The position numbers and the translations under genes are program-made. Positions 1-18,561 of a stretch of DNA of 64,000 nt are shown here, one piece after another. The notes under the pieces are model-generated. The model was not told where the DNA came from. It made no database searches and worked only from the letters and a program-made list of their open reading frames with translations. The stretch comes from Larus michahellis (taxonomy: Eukaryota; Chordata; Aves; Charadriiformes; Laridae), in the NCBI RefSeq assembly GCF_964199755.1, contig NC_133896.1:63467142-63531141 (forward strand). The letters are read 5' to 3'. The stretch's first letter is position 1. Each line of letters begins with the position of its first letter.

Positions 1-4047
<4,047 letters not shown>

Positions 4048-4469
4048 CTAAAACAGAAAATTAAAAATTTTCATAATCAAAAGGAGCCTAGAGAATTTGT
4101 CCCAAACCAAAAAAATTACATTTTCTTGATATCTAATAACAGGAGTCTGTAATAAAAGTATTTTAATTGTCAGTAAAAGAGTGCACAAAGCTGTCCTGTT
4201 CACCCCCTGTCAGTAAGGCGCAGCTTGCTTACGAGATAAACAGAGAAAGATTAAATTTGGTTTTAAAATTCAGGAACCATCGAATAAACACGTTTAAAGA
4301 ACAGTTTATTTTTCATGTTTATCAAAACCATATTAAGTATTTCCTTGCAAGACTTTGCGACCCAATTTCTACAGCACTACAGAGTTTAGTGAAGGAGTTC
4401 TATCAAACCAAATATGTGTAAACAACATTCACAAAACCTAGACCTAGTCTTCTGTTTGCACGGTGCTTC

Positions 4470-4675
4470 CTGATGCTCAGAGGGAACATCTTGTGTTTCA
4501 GTTTGTGCCCGTTGCCTCTGCTCCTGTCACTGGGCACCACTGAAAAGATTCTGGCTCCGTCTTCCTTTCACTGACAATCATCTCTGTGGCCCTTCACTGG
4601 ACTGTCTCCGGTATGGCCATGGTTCTCTTTTCCTGGGGAGCCCAGAATTGTCCTCAGCAGTGCTGAGTAGAATAA
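4470..4675 (-). mobile_element. CR1 LINE fragment, antisense, internally deleted
   Basis: Read on the plus strand, CAGTTTGTGCCCGTTGCC, CTGTCACTGGGCACCACTG, GGACTGTCTCC, GGGGAGCCCAGAATTG and GCAGTGCTGAGTAGA follow the reverse complement of CR1 in order. The first two match the reverse complement of the copy at 19.3 kb (around 19760-19815). Text between the second and third phrases is much shorter than in intact CR1, so an internal deletion is likely. It lies in BRAF intron 1 in the same orientation as BRAF. Confidence 0.8.
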
Positions 4676-7600
4676 ACACATCAGATGAGTTTCCAAATAC
4701 TTTTTTTTGAAGATGGATAATGAGTAAGTTCCCTGCTCATATGTTATTTTCTATTTTGTGCCGTAACGACAACCTTGCTTCTCTCTTCTTTTACAGTAAA
4801 GATATAGAAAAATATAATTGAGCAGCAGTAATATGCACAACAGAAGCATGTTATTTAGGAGATGTTGGCAAGAGAATCAAACAGCCTCTAACAAGGGCAG
4901 AAATCTTCCTGCTAAGTAAATATCATGACAAAAGCAAGAACTGACTAATGAAGAAAATAAAAAATTTTGAAACTTAGTGCCAACTACCAGGCTACGGCAA
5001 AAAATGTCTTCACCAGAAGAAGCTGAAGTTCTAGTGGAAGTCTAGTGGAAGACAACATCGCTCAGAGGAGCTGAAAATGGTGCCCTGAATTACCTACTAT
5101 ACATCTGTGCACCAAACCAAGAGCCTTTCCACAAGTGAATCTTACAGGCAAACTTAATCTGGATTTCTATCATCTTCAAAAAGCTATTCACACAGTTAAA
5201 AGTACGCTGAAGGCAGAAGGAAATTTATCAAAGTCAACCATAGCAACAAATCATTACTTGTTGCTCACAGAAATGGAAAACCTATTTTGTGTGCCATATT
5301 CATCAAAAGTCTTCTGACAAGCTGGAAAAACTTTCACAATCCTACTATAGACTAGCATCTTCTACCCTTAATCAAGTAGGCTCAAGAATACATATGCCAC
5401 GGCAAATTTCCAAGCTTCAGAATTTCCCTTTAAGTGGCAAATTCTACTTGTTTTACTTAAACAAAACTTACCTTCTGCCTTCCCGTATTAGTGAATATGC
5501 TGATGCACAGTTTTTGGTGGTCCAGAGCATTGCTTAACTAGATAGCTCCTTGAGAATCAACCCCTGTGCAAATATATTGCATCCTACTACACAGGATCTG
5601 TGACTACTTCCATTCAATTGAAGGAACTCAAGCCTTTTCCTAACTGGAATTCGGAACTAGTGCTCTGCGCAAGTGACCCCATGCGACTCAAAAACATCTG
5701 CTTCTACACTCCACAGTGCCCACAGCTTCTACCTCACCAAAAACCCACCAGACTTGTTGCACTTACACAACCAGCGGAGCCAGCAACTTCAGCCTCTCTT
5801 TTCTCCTCTCTAACTTGCTTGTTCAGTTAAGTTACTCCAGCTAAATTCACATCACATGCACCAGCCCATCCTTACAGACTTCTAGCCAAGACACATTCCC
5901 ATCATCTCTGTGGAAAAAACCCTGAAACACTTGGTTCTTAAGAATTAAGTCTCTTGAGTTCAGTAGCGCTCACAGATGTATGGGTTTCTTTCAACTACCC
6001 AAATAAAACCTACCTGTACAAAAATTGACTAGGATTTTAGTAAGCATCTCATTCCCCAGAAACACATACATTCCAGGACAGCAGCAAAGAATTACCTAAC
6101 AACAGAGAGAAAAAACATGAAATATAGAATCCTTTTAGCAATCAGTTCTGGACCGAAGAGTTTGTTCCTAGACAACAGAATAAAAACAAGTTTTTCAAGC
6201 TAAATGTGTACACACTAATACCATTCCTTCCTCGAGCTCTCACAGTAATCCCTTTAGCCACACTTTATTCACACTTTCTCTAGAAGTAAAAGAAAACTGC
6301 AGAAGCCAGCTGGTCATTAAGAAAGAACAGACATATTTTTTGTTACTCTTATGGGCACTCCACTACACTTATGAAACTCCATACCTGTAGGAAGCCATAA
6401 AACCACAGCTACCAAGTATCTTGCAGAAATACAAAAATCAATGCCAGCCTAAGGGACACTTGCTAGAAAGCTTAATGTATTCTGAAGTAAATCTGCAATG
6501 CACCTTGTACTGTCCACATGCAAGTCCAGTCCTTTCTCACAGGAAACAGCACCATTACTTGAGTCACACCGTTTCACTGTAGTTCCACGAAAAAGTAATG
6601 AATCCTTTACAGCCTATATAACCTCATCATTTTTTCCAAAAAAAGCCTCAAATAAATTTTTCAGTCTTATCTGGTAGCATAAGGCTAAGATTATTCTCTA
6701 TCACAAGAGATTAGATTTGAGTCTCCCTTTAGTGCTGCTGACACAAGGAAGCTGATGCAGGCTAACGTGGACACAGGCAGCCAGAAGACTGGAAATATTC
6801 CAGATATACTGGAATATATCAACTTGTATCTGCCTATTGTGGATAATTGTGCATTAATTTTGCAAGTAAGCACTCCCTTGCAATGTAATAAAGATGATGA
6901 CCTATTTCAAGCCAGAGGCAAGTCAGATACAGTAGAAGCCTAAAATCCATCCTATTCAAGGAAGACTGTGGCTCCACAAATGCGAGGCTACAAGCCACAA
7001 AGTTATTTTCGCATCCTTTGCTGCTTGTCAAAATACACAGTGCCTGAGAAAGCACAAAGGAAACTATCTTTTATACTTTTTGCACCTGGCATCAGTACTC
7101 AAATTTTGCAGCACGTCCCAACTCTAAGGTCTATGATTCACATTTGGTAGAAGACACCTGAGAGTTCAAATCTATTCTGTAAAGAAAAGAAAAAAGCCAT
7201 TATTTGTCCAGGCACAGTATGTCCCGCATTTGGATTATCACACTTGGTGATGATGGAGAATACTCTGATAGAACCAACTAGTTAATTAAAAAGATCAGTA
7301 ATTTAGCATTTGATTTGGAAACTGTTTTGTAAGGAAGACAAAATCATCAATACCTATCCAATACTACTCTAATCAGCCCCTTCAGGCTTCTTTCTTACAG
7401 AATCAATTCAATTGTTTGGTCCACTGAGCTAGGATCCGTTTTGTCAGAAAACGCTTTAGAAAGCTATTATACCTGAGGTCATTCTTAGCTGGACTAATGT
7501 CTTAACTAGCTTGAAAGCGAAGTGTTAGAGTGAAAGGGAGGCAAGAGGACATATGAATGGGGTTAATAACTCAGCACTGCACCTCAGCATTTGCACGTCA

Positions 7601-9980
7601 AGATGCAGAGTTTGCATTTTCCCAGTTTCTTTGGCTGAAAACCACTGTTACCTCTTCCTCACATTTTGATACCTTTTCCTAAGTTACTTTCCCCCCTTAT
7701 CAACCTTGAACGGTGCTAGTCCTCTTCTTGCCTCTTACAAAGCTTGCTTTTCATTTTCTGCAGTCATCCGCTGGAACCTGCACATACAGTGGGATGAATA
7801 ATCCTTTCCTTCTTCCTATACTTCAGGCTCTAGCTCCTTTACATCTCTCAGTGGAAGCTTCTCTCAACTTGCACATCCATTGTGTTAATTCTCGCATTTT
7901 TCCTACTCTCTGCTGGCTCTTCATGCTTACCACATTTTCAACAGTGCAGTTAAACTTTTTATTAAGCAAGTATGAAAAAGAATAAAAGCTGGAAGACTTT
8001 ATTGAACTGAAAACCAGCTTACGATGGGTTTCACTAAGAGTTTACACAAGTGACACAAACGTCAACACTGAAGCTGCCTTTCCTACTTTATCTTCACAAA
8101 CTTTTTATTAATGTTGGTGAACCATTTTTATCACAGCTCCCTTACAATGTCTGAAAAAATTTTAACAGTGTGTTTTCATTTTTGGCTAGCTAGACAGTTC
8201 AGAATGAGTCCAGTAAAATTTACAGTCACAGATTAGTACATAAGTTATGGACAACAATGTCTACAGAAGTTACTGCAGCAATGAGAAAAATGATCCGGTA
8301 TCTCTTTTTCCACACAAGACTACGAATGTATCTTTCCAGACTGATGAAGACAGGCCTTGGTGAAGATGTATAATAGTAGGTTCAAGAAGAAAAATTGTCA
8401 AGAAGAGGTACAACATTTTTTGTACCATTCTGCCTGATGACTAGGATCATAACTAGGTCAGCTAATACAGCAATGTGATCAGCAGGCATCTGCTGTAAGC
8501 ACAACAGTTAGTAAAATATTAAAAAGGCTTCAAGATGAAAACTATTTTCCATTTAACAGGTAACACTTTTTAGGAAGGAAAGGCCAATTCTTAACCGCTG
8601 TAACCAGCGACACAAGTTTTCAACTGTGTCTGTTGTGACACTGTTCCTGTTAAGCAAAAGAAAAACACCACCACAAAAAAACCAAAACACAACTAAAACT
8701 AAACACCGAACAACTCCCTCCCTACTCCAAAAAAAACTAGGAAACATCTGATCAAGTTAATGCTCAAGTACCAGGGTAACATTTTTGAGTAGTTAGCAGC
8801 AGAAACCGTATTGAAAAAAGTCAGTGGCAGACTAACTCTGCGATTCTAAGAAAAACACATTCAATAAAAGACTTGCTTTCTTTACCAGAGGACTTACGGC
8901 ACACAAAACCCTGGTATTACTAACACTTAGTTTTTACTTAATATTCTTGCATCTCTCATTTATTTGCAAACCATTAGTTGCAACGGAGCGTAATCTATGT
9001 CTTTTCCTTTGTTTAATTCTAAATACAAATTGAATTGCTCATCATTCAGCCCTACTCTTAAAGCAGAATAAATAGCCTTTCAGCCTATCGAGCTTTTGTC
9101 TCTTAAGTTGCCTCCTCTTTAAGAAAAGGAATTCAGACTTCAAAAGTTCCTTACTTCTTATAAGTGTTTAAAAATATGTTTTAGAATACAATGACAAATT
9201 GTAAAGGATAAAGCTCAATAAAGTCTACCCTTGTAACATAACGAAGCAGTTTCCCTGTGGGAACAGTGACCAAGAGTCTTAGGCAGTGCTGCTTTGCAGC
9301 TTTCACCAACTTAGAAGGTAGGGGAAATTATGGTATTGTCCTTGGCTATTTACCTCTGCCCCCTTCTTTACTCTTTCTTCAGAACTTAAACCATTGGCTG
9401 AACCATTTCAGTATGCTAAACAAGCACAAAATTGTTCTCTTTGTCAAGGTTAGTTTTCTGCCAGTCTACTGTGCTGAAGCAGCTTGGCAGAGGACCCAGC
9501 GACCACCTGAGCTGGTGCAAAAAGTCACCTTTCCTCTCTATAGCCCACCGTTAGATGGATTCACGCTGCCATGAAGTGGCAGCCTTCCTGTTTAAGTTTC
9601 AATTCTCTTTCATTCTCCTACTTTTTCCATCACCTGCCATCTTTGCTGCTTGCTGCTAAGTAGAATTTGCCCCCCAGCACTATAAAAAGCAAAGTTACAA
9701 ATGTTTTCTACCACAGGAGAACGGCAGAGCGTGAAAAATAAGAGGTGTCTGTATCCTTCATTTAAATCATTAACCACCAGTTGCACAGCTTTCTTTGATC
9801 TAACTAAATCTTTAATTCCACATTCCTCGAGGCTTTTGTGCTGCATTACTACTAGTCTCTTATTCTGAATTTGGTACTAATTCAGTAGTCATAAGGATCA
9901 TGCACAGATCAAGTTCTTGTACAATTCATTGTATTTACATCTGTGAATTTAACAACTTCTCCCTAGACTATCATGGGTTT

Positions 9981-10016
9981 AAAAAAAAAAAAAAAAGGGG
10001 GTGGGGTGGGGTGGGG
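9981..10016 (+). repeat. A16 tract followed by a four-run G-quadruplex motif
   Basis: Sixteen A (9981-9996) run directly into G5-T-G4-T-G4-T-G4 (9997-10016). The G part is a canonical quadruplex motif with 1-nt loops. It is in BRAF intron 1 on the strand used as BRAF template, so the transcript would carry C-runs. Confidence 0.85.
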
Positions 10017-12902
10017 AACCTATCCAGATTTCCTGAATTAAGAATGCAATTTTGCTTTAGAGAGGTAACTACCACAGACTCTCAACATGTTAAATCCATA
10101 CAGTGGGGAAATTTAAAAAAATACTATCATGCATACACCAGACCATTTCTCCGCACACCTTAAGCTGAAGACAAGTCATATTTGTAATGGAAAGCAAGCA
10201 GCCAACCAGCTAATTACAATAATTGCCTATAAGAAGCAAATGCTAGTTGAGCAGAGCTCTCACAGAGCTTGGGTCACATTAATTAAAATGACAAAACAAA
10301 TAAACTCAGTCTCGGCTGAACTACAGAACTTATTCTGCTCTCTCCTCGCCAGAGCACACAATTAATTAGACTATCCAGAAAAGATAATCAGCACCTATTT
10401 AAAAGTTCATGTTATCAATCCATAAAATAATTTGTTATACACTTTGCAATATTTCACCACTAAACTATTACTACACTGTGCATGTGTCTTCTACCAACTG
10501 GTTCGGAAAACGTAAGAGACAGATGGAATTGTTAGCCAAGTATAAATATATTTTGTTTGTTCAGAAATATCTGTGATACAATGAAGTACCTAAGGTATCC
10601 CATTTTTATGGCCAACAAACAGGTCTCAAAATCTGAAACAGAGCAAATGTACTTTTTTTTTTTAATTGTATAACACAAGTAATTTGCTCCCAATCACAGA
10701 AAACAGCCACAAATAGAAACTGCCACAGAAACCACATTCTCCTAAATGGCATTCTATGTTCTACTCAGCAGATCATGCTGCCTTAGTAACCCCAGTACCA
10801 ACATGAAAAATGAAATAATTTAAAAGGCAGAATTGGCTTCTTGCCACCCATTGTAGAGTTAGAAGAGTTTTTTTTAAAAAAACAAAACGAAACCAAGATA
10901 CAACAGCTACCATGGAAGGATGTTGAAAACGACCATCTAGTTTAGAAAACTGAAAAAAAAAATGAAAAAAAAATGAAAAAGTTACATCAATTTAAAACGA
11001 TGTACATAAGCTTAAAAATGTCACAAGAGATTTTTATTAGCAATTACAAATTGCAGTAAAATTACGAGAATGCTTAAAGAAATCCTTTCTGAAAGCTACG
11101 TCAGATGATGCTGAAGACTCACATTTAAATCTACATTACTTACCACTAACTAGGAGAATGTTTGAGCTATTAAGATTTAATGAATAAATTTACAAAACCA
11201 GTTCAAAGATTGAGGCACCAATATACAACCATCCAGTTTCAAGCACCTAAACATGACCAACTTCTTAAAGTCATAATGATGCATTTTATTTCATGTTGAT
11301 TTCATACTGGTTTTCAAACACCATTAGTGAATAACTAGTACTAGACAGATAGACTTCAGAAATGCCTACCCTCAAAACAATCCCTTCATCTGAAATAAAG
11401 AAAAAAAAATCGATTAAAAGTTACCAAGTCTGTGCTTCAAGTGTCAGAAAATGTTGACTGAACCCACTGTAACTGCATTTGAAAAGTATTTACTATGTAT
11501 CAGTGCATTTAACTACAGCTTTACTAATGACTATACTGCTTAAGGGACCTCGCTACGTAACATGTATTATATTAGGGCTGGTATCCCCCTTTTTGTGGTA
11601 AAAAAAATAATATTCCTAGCCACTTAGTTACGCACCACATTTTTAAACAGTAAGTACATTTTGCCATTAACAACTTTACTTGCTTGCCTCCTAGAAGAAA
11701 GATTTTAAAGAAAGTTGGTAGCCTTTATGTAGAAATTGAATTGCCTCTCCATATTAAGTTTTGTGCAGGGACACTGGGAGAACCCACAAAAATGTCTCAC
11801 TCAATGAGAACTTTAGAAAAATAAAAGCTTCCTTCAGTGCCCAAACACACACTCCTGTGATCTGAATTCAATATAGACAGCGTGGAGAATTCATTTGATA
11901 CCAAGCGCTCTACCCACCCTGCACAACAAGCTCCATTTTGATGAGAGCACTGGTTCTGTTTTCTCATCTTTAACGTTCACGTTGTTTGGGGAGCGCCATG
12001 GTGGAATGATAGCTGGCAGCACCCCTTCCTGAAAACTCCTGCCTGAACTGACAGCACTGTCAGGCAATGGGAATGGGTAAAAATTAGACCTTTGCCCACT
12101 TCACCCTTTTTTGCTAGGGTCCACATGCATAAAACGTCATCAGAAACAGAATAAAGAAAGGCACTGTTGCCGCCACACAAATGCTAAAAAGGTGGAGTAA
12201 CAAGCCAGACACCTGCAGCAAGGGGGTTAGACAGGAAAAAAAAAAGAAGAAAAAGCATGTAATCATGCATCAAGCAGTCTTGTTTAACTTTAGCACTGGC
12301 CACAGAAGAGGAAATCAGTTGTACAAATACGTATTTCATCATTTTGGAAAGAAGCTGTGTGCAGGAGGGAAGATTAAGAGCATTCCATTGTACGCCCAAA
12401 AAGCTCAAGAGCAACTGGAATAAAAAAAAAGCTGAAGCAAAGAAGCACGTATATTGCATACTGGCTTCTGTATCCTGCACTAGCTATGAGAAAGTAGCTG
12501 TGTTCACACACACAGATGTGTGAACAGTTGAAAATTACGAAAACCCATCTCACACCTCAAAAACCTAAATACTGTACCCAGAACTCTCCCATCGTCGCAG
12601 CTGTTGGAAAACTATACTTACTGTACAAGAAGCTCAGAGAGGACCTTCACATCCCTGTCACACCAGCAAAACTATGGGATGTAATCATATTTGTGTGCAA
12701 GGTACACTCAGAAGCAATCCAGAGAGACCAAGACTGGTACAATCAAGCACGGGAAAAGCACAAGCCCATAAAGATCTAACATGCCAGGATCTAAACCTGG
12801 CACGTCCAGCTAAGGAAGCCTCAGCTGAACAAAACTTCTCATTCAAATATTAAAAAAAAAAACCCGAAGGGCAGTGTAGTTCCATGGGACAGAGATGATC
12901 TT

Positions 12903-12929
12903 AAAAAAAAAAAAAAAAAAGAGGGGGGG
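12903..12929 (+). repeat. A18 tract with adjoining G7
   Basis: Eighteen A, then GAG and a run of seven G, in BRAF intron 1. No gene or SINE body is recognisable upstream of the tract, so I do not read it as a retroposon tail. Confidence 0.8.
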
Positions 12930-15900
12930 AACCCACCATACTACCACTGCTCCCCCTAACCACATTCCTTTTGCCTCCTGCCTTGCAGAAGTTTTGGAGC
13001 TCACTGGGTGCCATGTTGAGGAGACTCAGTTCACTAACCTTGCAGAAAACTAACCCAGTAAAAGCGATGCGAATTTTCTTACGCATTATGGAGTTGAATC
13101 AACTTCGGAAAGGACCTACGTGATACTAAGTTGGCATAAGGAAGTTGATGTGGCTGAGTGGCCCAACGCAGGCACAGGCAACAGCAAGACCTACCCTCCG
13201 GGTAGCAGAGCACCATTTGATGGACGTCAGTGTAACTGCAGTGATAAGGAGCAGCATCAACCCTTAAGGACTACAGTTCTGACAGAGCATTTCTACTATA
13301 TCATACTTTACACAGCCCTTCAACCGAAACTTATTCAAACTGAAACGAAGACTTACATAAAACTTACACTTGGCCAAAAAGTGTCTCCGATAAAAACTCT
13401 TAAAGCTGAAGCAGCTTCTACGTACAACTGGATTGGAAGAGAATTAGCGATTTCATGATCATTTGAAACCTTTTGTTTCCCTTCGAAGGACAAATGAAAT
13501 TATATGTTCTTCTAATTGAAATTCCCTCCAAAATATTTCATGCAGTCAAATTTCTATTGCAATAATAACTAATAAAACTGAACTACGGACTTGTTACAAA
13601 ATAACAAAACAAAGCGAAATATTGGAGCCTCAAGGAAATCTGGGGTTTTTTTTAAGTTTTAAAAAATAGCTACCATCAAAAGATCTGCCCGTTAAAAAAA
13701 AAAAATCAAAAAAACCCACCAAAACAAATCTCACTTGGTCTACATTATTTTTAACCGCATGCAACAAAAGAATTGCCTTTCCTGGCTAAACCAGTGTCAA
13801 GAAGGTTATAATTAGAACAGCTTTAAAAATAAGAGGTCTTTGAGTTTAACAACTACAACAAAATACAAATGGGAATAGCATTAGTGGCTTAAGTAACAAC
13901 ATAAATTACCAAAAAACTCAGCACCAAACACTTCGTACCCAACCAGTTTGTGGATATTCACAGAGACAAGAACCAAGCCTCCCGAGACAAAAACTTCTCA
14001 GAAGAAGCTACTACTCCATTAAGCAAGTTTTGTGTAATCAAAAAAGCTACCACAGGACAGAGCTGTTAATTCTATTGTCTTTGGGGAAAAACATCATAAG
14101 CAGAAATTTCTTTAATATCCCCACTGAATTCAAGTATTTCAAGGTTGTGTTCTAATGTTTGAATTACCTTGCCACTAATAAATCGTAAAAAGTGTAAGGA
14201 AAAAAAGATGAGAAGTTATCAAAGTCACTGTCTTTTCTACACATCGATCAACTTTTCCCCTTCACTCCTGACATCAGTTCACATGTGGAGGCGACAGAAT
14301 CTATTAATGGACATTTTATAGATAAAGTTAAGAAAGACTATTTTCATGCTTCGCTATACCTAGCCATAAAGAAAAAGGTCTAACAGTAATGTGAAGCCAC
14401 CTCCTCTGCTACCATTTAAGCTCACTTCTTCTGGCAGTAACTGCCACAAGCCCAGAGAACAAGTTATTTGCATTCTTCTTTGCATCAGATTTGACAATTT
14501 CCATTTCTTTTTTAAACAACCTCAGGTTTGGGGGTTTTTTTTCAGTCTTCCCTCAGAGCTCTAACCTTCTTGACTTTATTATTCTCTAGGCTCTCCTCAG
14601 CTAGACCATGTATTTCTTGAAGCTGTGACCCAAAGTCAGACATAGTATTTGGCTAAGGCTTTTCCTGTGCTGTGCAAAAGAATAGAACTATTTCACTTAT
14701 CTTTTGAGATACACTCCTGCAGAATATTAGCTGTATATGAAGTATCTTGTAGCTAAAGTTTAACTTGTCCTCACAAGTAAATAGGATGTCATTCACGGAC
14801 TATAAAGTTAGTTCAACACTGAACACAAATGCAGTGAAACATAACTAAGATTCAACATAAAACATATCCCCAAACTATAAATGAAAAAAAATGCTTATAT
14901 CATTTCAACTTTCCAAATAAGTAGCACATTTAATTGTAAACTCCACAGAAAAATAGAAATTTAAAAGGAAAGTTATTCTAATTCTCAGCACGATAGGTTC
15001 CCTAACTCAACCACAAACAGAAGCAACAAAAACAACCCCAGTTTTTCTTTGCGTACCTACATTGCTTTATGAGAACCCACCACTTACTTCATATTATAAG
15101 GTTAGAGGCATCTTTCCATTCTGTGTATTTTATTCTTCTTCTTAAATATGTTTTATAAGATTAAGGTTTCTAAATATATAACTAATATTCATGCAGGATA
15201 AATTCCAGCATTGCCGCCTAGAAAACGGTCAACCACCCAACAGCTCAGGCCTGCACTTCACAACCTTTAAAGTCTTTTTTTCGTCTTCCAAAGAGCAGTT
15301 CAGGGCACAAAGCTCTGAGTACAGAAAATCCCATTTGAATTATTTAATATTGGTGTAAATAATCTCTAGCAACAAGAACAGAGCCTTTCCTCCCAGCTGT
15401 CACACACTCCTTACTATATCAACAACCCTGTAATACTCTGAAAACCTTCCATCCAAACAATCTCTTGTCCCGAGAATTCATCCTGGAGTAGAAGCCAGCC
15501 TACATGTCTCCGGATGCCAGCACTCATCCCAGGCCTCCCAACACCAGCAACTGAAGGGTGAGCAGAAGAGGAAAATTTCTGCTAAATTCATTTGCCGCTA
15601 CCCTTTTCAAATCCTTATGCCTCCAAGTACCTATTTCCTAAACATACTATATGAGTGCATGTGCAACTCCTCTTGCTAATCTTGAATTGTAATATGGGGA
15701 AAAAAAAGCTTTAGCTTATGTAATGACTTCATTATCAGAAGAAGCTTTTTCATATCAACAGTTAGGCTACTGAAGCAACTTCTGAAGAACTAAATTCATT
15801 ATTTGATTAAAAACTGGCCATGAGTTGAATGATATGGCTTAAACTTGTTTTTCAAAACCCCAATCCTTGAATTTGTAAGTGGCATTGACGTAGTTTTAAC

Positions 15901-18561
15901 CAGCACAGCAGCACTCGATTACGATCTTGATAAAGAATACCTCCTTTACCAGAGGGCTCCAATTTACAAGTTTGTGTAAGGCTACTTCAAGGTCTGTCAG
16001 AGATTCTTATTGGTCAATCCTCTTTTAAAACCAGAAACTCCAGTATAGAACCGAACGCTTTCCTTCCCAAAAAAATTATAGGGAACTAAAACCTTTCCAG
16101 GTATCTCCTCAAAATAAGTGAGGTTATGCTCCTTAATAGGCTTCCACAGCAACTTTACTCTTAAAGCTTAGATTTACATTGTCCTGAAGGAACGAAACAG
16201 AACACTAGAACGTGTACTTACATTAAAGCCACGAGCCACTTAGAAGCACATCAGTATTTTTCTGACTTTGAATTACACTTTAGGTTGGCTTGTTTTTGTA
16301 TTAGGGATAGTTTCCATTTTAACTGTATCAGCAATTTTTTGGTCTTGAACTTTATTAAAACTACAGGTTTAGATGAAGTAATAGGTGCACTTATATAGTA
16401 AACAAAAAGTAATTAGAAATAGCTAACTAAAGAACAAAACCACATCAGAAACCAAAGATTCTAGCACCAGCTCCGCCTTAGACCTGTGTGTTTCAGTATT
16501 TCCAACGTATAAAACATTTCCTTTTAAATAATACAAGAATACCCCTACACACTTCCTAACCGTGAATATATGCATGCATACTTGTGACTTACCAACCTCT
16601 CTAGTTGGCAGGTGTTTCAGACACCAGACTGCTTCTCTCCCTCTCTCTCGTAGAGGGACATAAGATATTCAGAGGAGCAGGGAAAAGCTACACTATATAA
16701 CTTAGCATTTGGAGTCAAATCTAATGACTGACACAGGCTAAAGCATTTTTGAAGTTCAAGTGACTTACAGCAGTTTCACAAACATCTCCCTTGGTACAAA
16801 AACCGACTTTTAAAAAAGTATTGGTTCCTGCCAGTGCTTTCCCCGCTCCTCTCTCTTGCACTGTAGTTCAATTATCCAACTCAACTGTACTGGTATTACT
16901 GTTCCTAGGGACACAATATAAACCACTTATTGAAATGATTCCACAGAGATCTGGAGTTTTTTATGGCAGAAATAACTGAGAAATTCAGTTCCGTGTCCAG
17001 TTGTGCTAGCACAATCAGGATGATAAAAGTCAGCGAGAAACTTTTTAACTTCATTTTGCTGCTGAAAGAAAGCATTTGTCAAACCCCACTCTTTAGGTAT
17101 TTAGGTTTCTCAACCAGTTGAGTTTCTCCTTACTCAGGAAAGTTAAGACCAGACTTGCATTACTCAAAGCATTTAATCACGCTGCTGGTTAGGTGTTAAA
17201 TACATGCATACTGCTGAGTTTTGCCTCCTTCAGCAAGTAAGCCAGTAGCTTCTTAAGATGAGGGAATCAATCTCATCTCTTACTAGCACCAATAGGGGAA
17301 AACACCTTCCCTATTTCTCCTTTCCAGACACCTACCCGGCCTGAGCTCCAGTACTTGTCAAACTTTTCAACTCATTAATTCTGCTGTAATCTACTAAGCT
17401 ACTGAAGAATAAAATGGATAAAAAGATAGCCTTTTTTTGGTGAGTTGGGAGTCAAACTGGACCCCTCTGTGAGCTGATGATCCAAGACAGCTCCTTTTCC
17501 CTGCTGGAGGCTCTCCCCCCAGAGCAGCAAGGAGCCATGACCTGGTGGGCTTGGCACCTCATGGGGCTACAAGCCTCCGCTCACAGTTGAGAGGTCCTGT
17601 ACCAGTTACACAGACACACTCGGGAAAGCTGAACTGAAATCATCTTCATCAACTAACGCTCGGCACAAGAAGGCAGAGCTTCTGGCATCTGTATTTACCT
17701 CCAGAACAGACTTGATGCATGGCATCTGGCAATTCCTCCTGACTTCAATGCCTACAGTACTCCAGCCTGCAAAATACCTCGTGTTGGCACGGCACGTTTT
17801 ATTCCACCTTCTGCAAACCCTTCAGAAGCGCTGGCAACTTACGCTTTAACGCTAGCAAAACAGGTAGTACCGCTCGCTCTCCGTGGGATTGGGAAGTTAA
17901 GTAATATGCCCCAAAACACAGGAAGTGTCTAAGGGAGACGCAGACCCCGAGGCCCGACGCCCCCCGCGCCGGCACAGTGCCCCGGCCCTTCACGCCTCCT
18001 CAGACCCCTCCTGCAGGCACGGCGGGCCAGGCCCACACCCACACAAGGAACCGTACCCCAACCCTGGTTTTAAAATGTATTTCAAGTGTTTCAAAACCAT
18101 CGGGGGCGGGAAACCCGATTATAAAACCACGGCGCGCCTGACAGCCGGGGCACGCCGGTGGGCTCGCCTGAAACCAGACCCCGACCCGACACCCCCCCCC
18201 GCGGCCGGGGGAAGCCCCGGCCCCCCGCGGGCGCAGCCGCCTCAGGGCGGCGCGGCCCGCCCCCGGCAGAGAGCGGGCCCGGGCGCCGGGGAATGCGCGG
18301 CGGCAGCGAGGCCGCGGCCCGGCGCGGAGCCTCCCCGCCCCGGCGCTGCATCACCGGCGGCGGATGGAGCCGGCGGCGCCCCCGGCCGCCGGAGGTGGGG
18401 GGAAGGAGGCCGGGGCCTCCCCGCAGCGGGGATCCCCGCCGCCGGCCCCGCGCCGCCGCCCCGTCCGGGCCCGCCGGCGGCTCCCGGGTGCGGGCCAGGG
18501 GGAGGGGGCGGGATGGGCGTCGGGTGGCCGCCGCTGCCGCAGCCGTTGCGTGTGGCCTCAC

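Larger units (their letters stand above)
4048..18561 (-). other. BRAF: BRAF intron 1
   Basis: This 14.5 kb AT-rich intron separates the two BRAF exons. The GTGAGG donor is at its high-coordinate end and the AG acceptor at 4049-4048. I see no exon-like segment in it. It contains an antisense CR1 relic (about 4470-4675), an A16 plus four-G-run tract (9981-10016), an A18/G7 tract (12903-12929) and many A- or T-rich stretches. Open frames inside it are short and lack coding character. The last 600 nt, next to exon 1, are part of the CpG island. Confidence 0.9.

Noticed and set aside
12840-12929. A-rich tracts as possible processed-pseudogene tails
   Set aside because: No gene-like sequence or target-site duplication is visible next to them.
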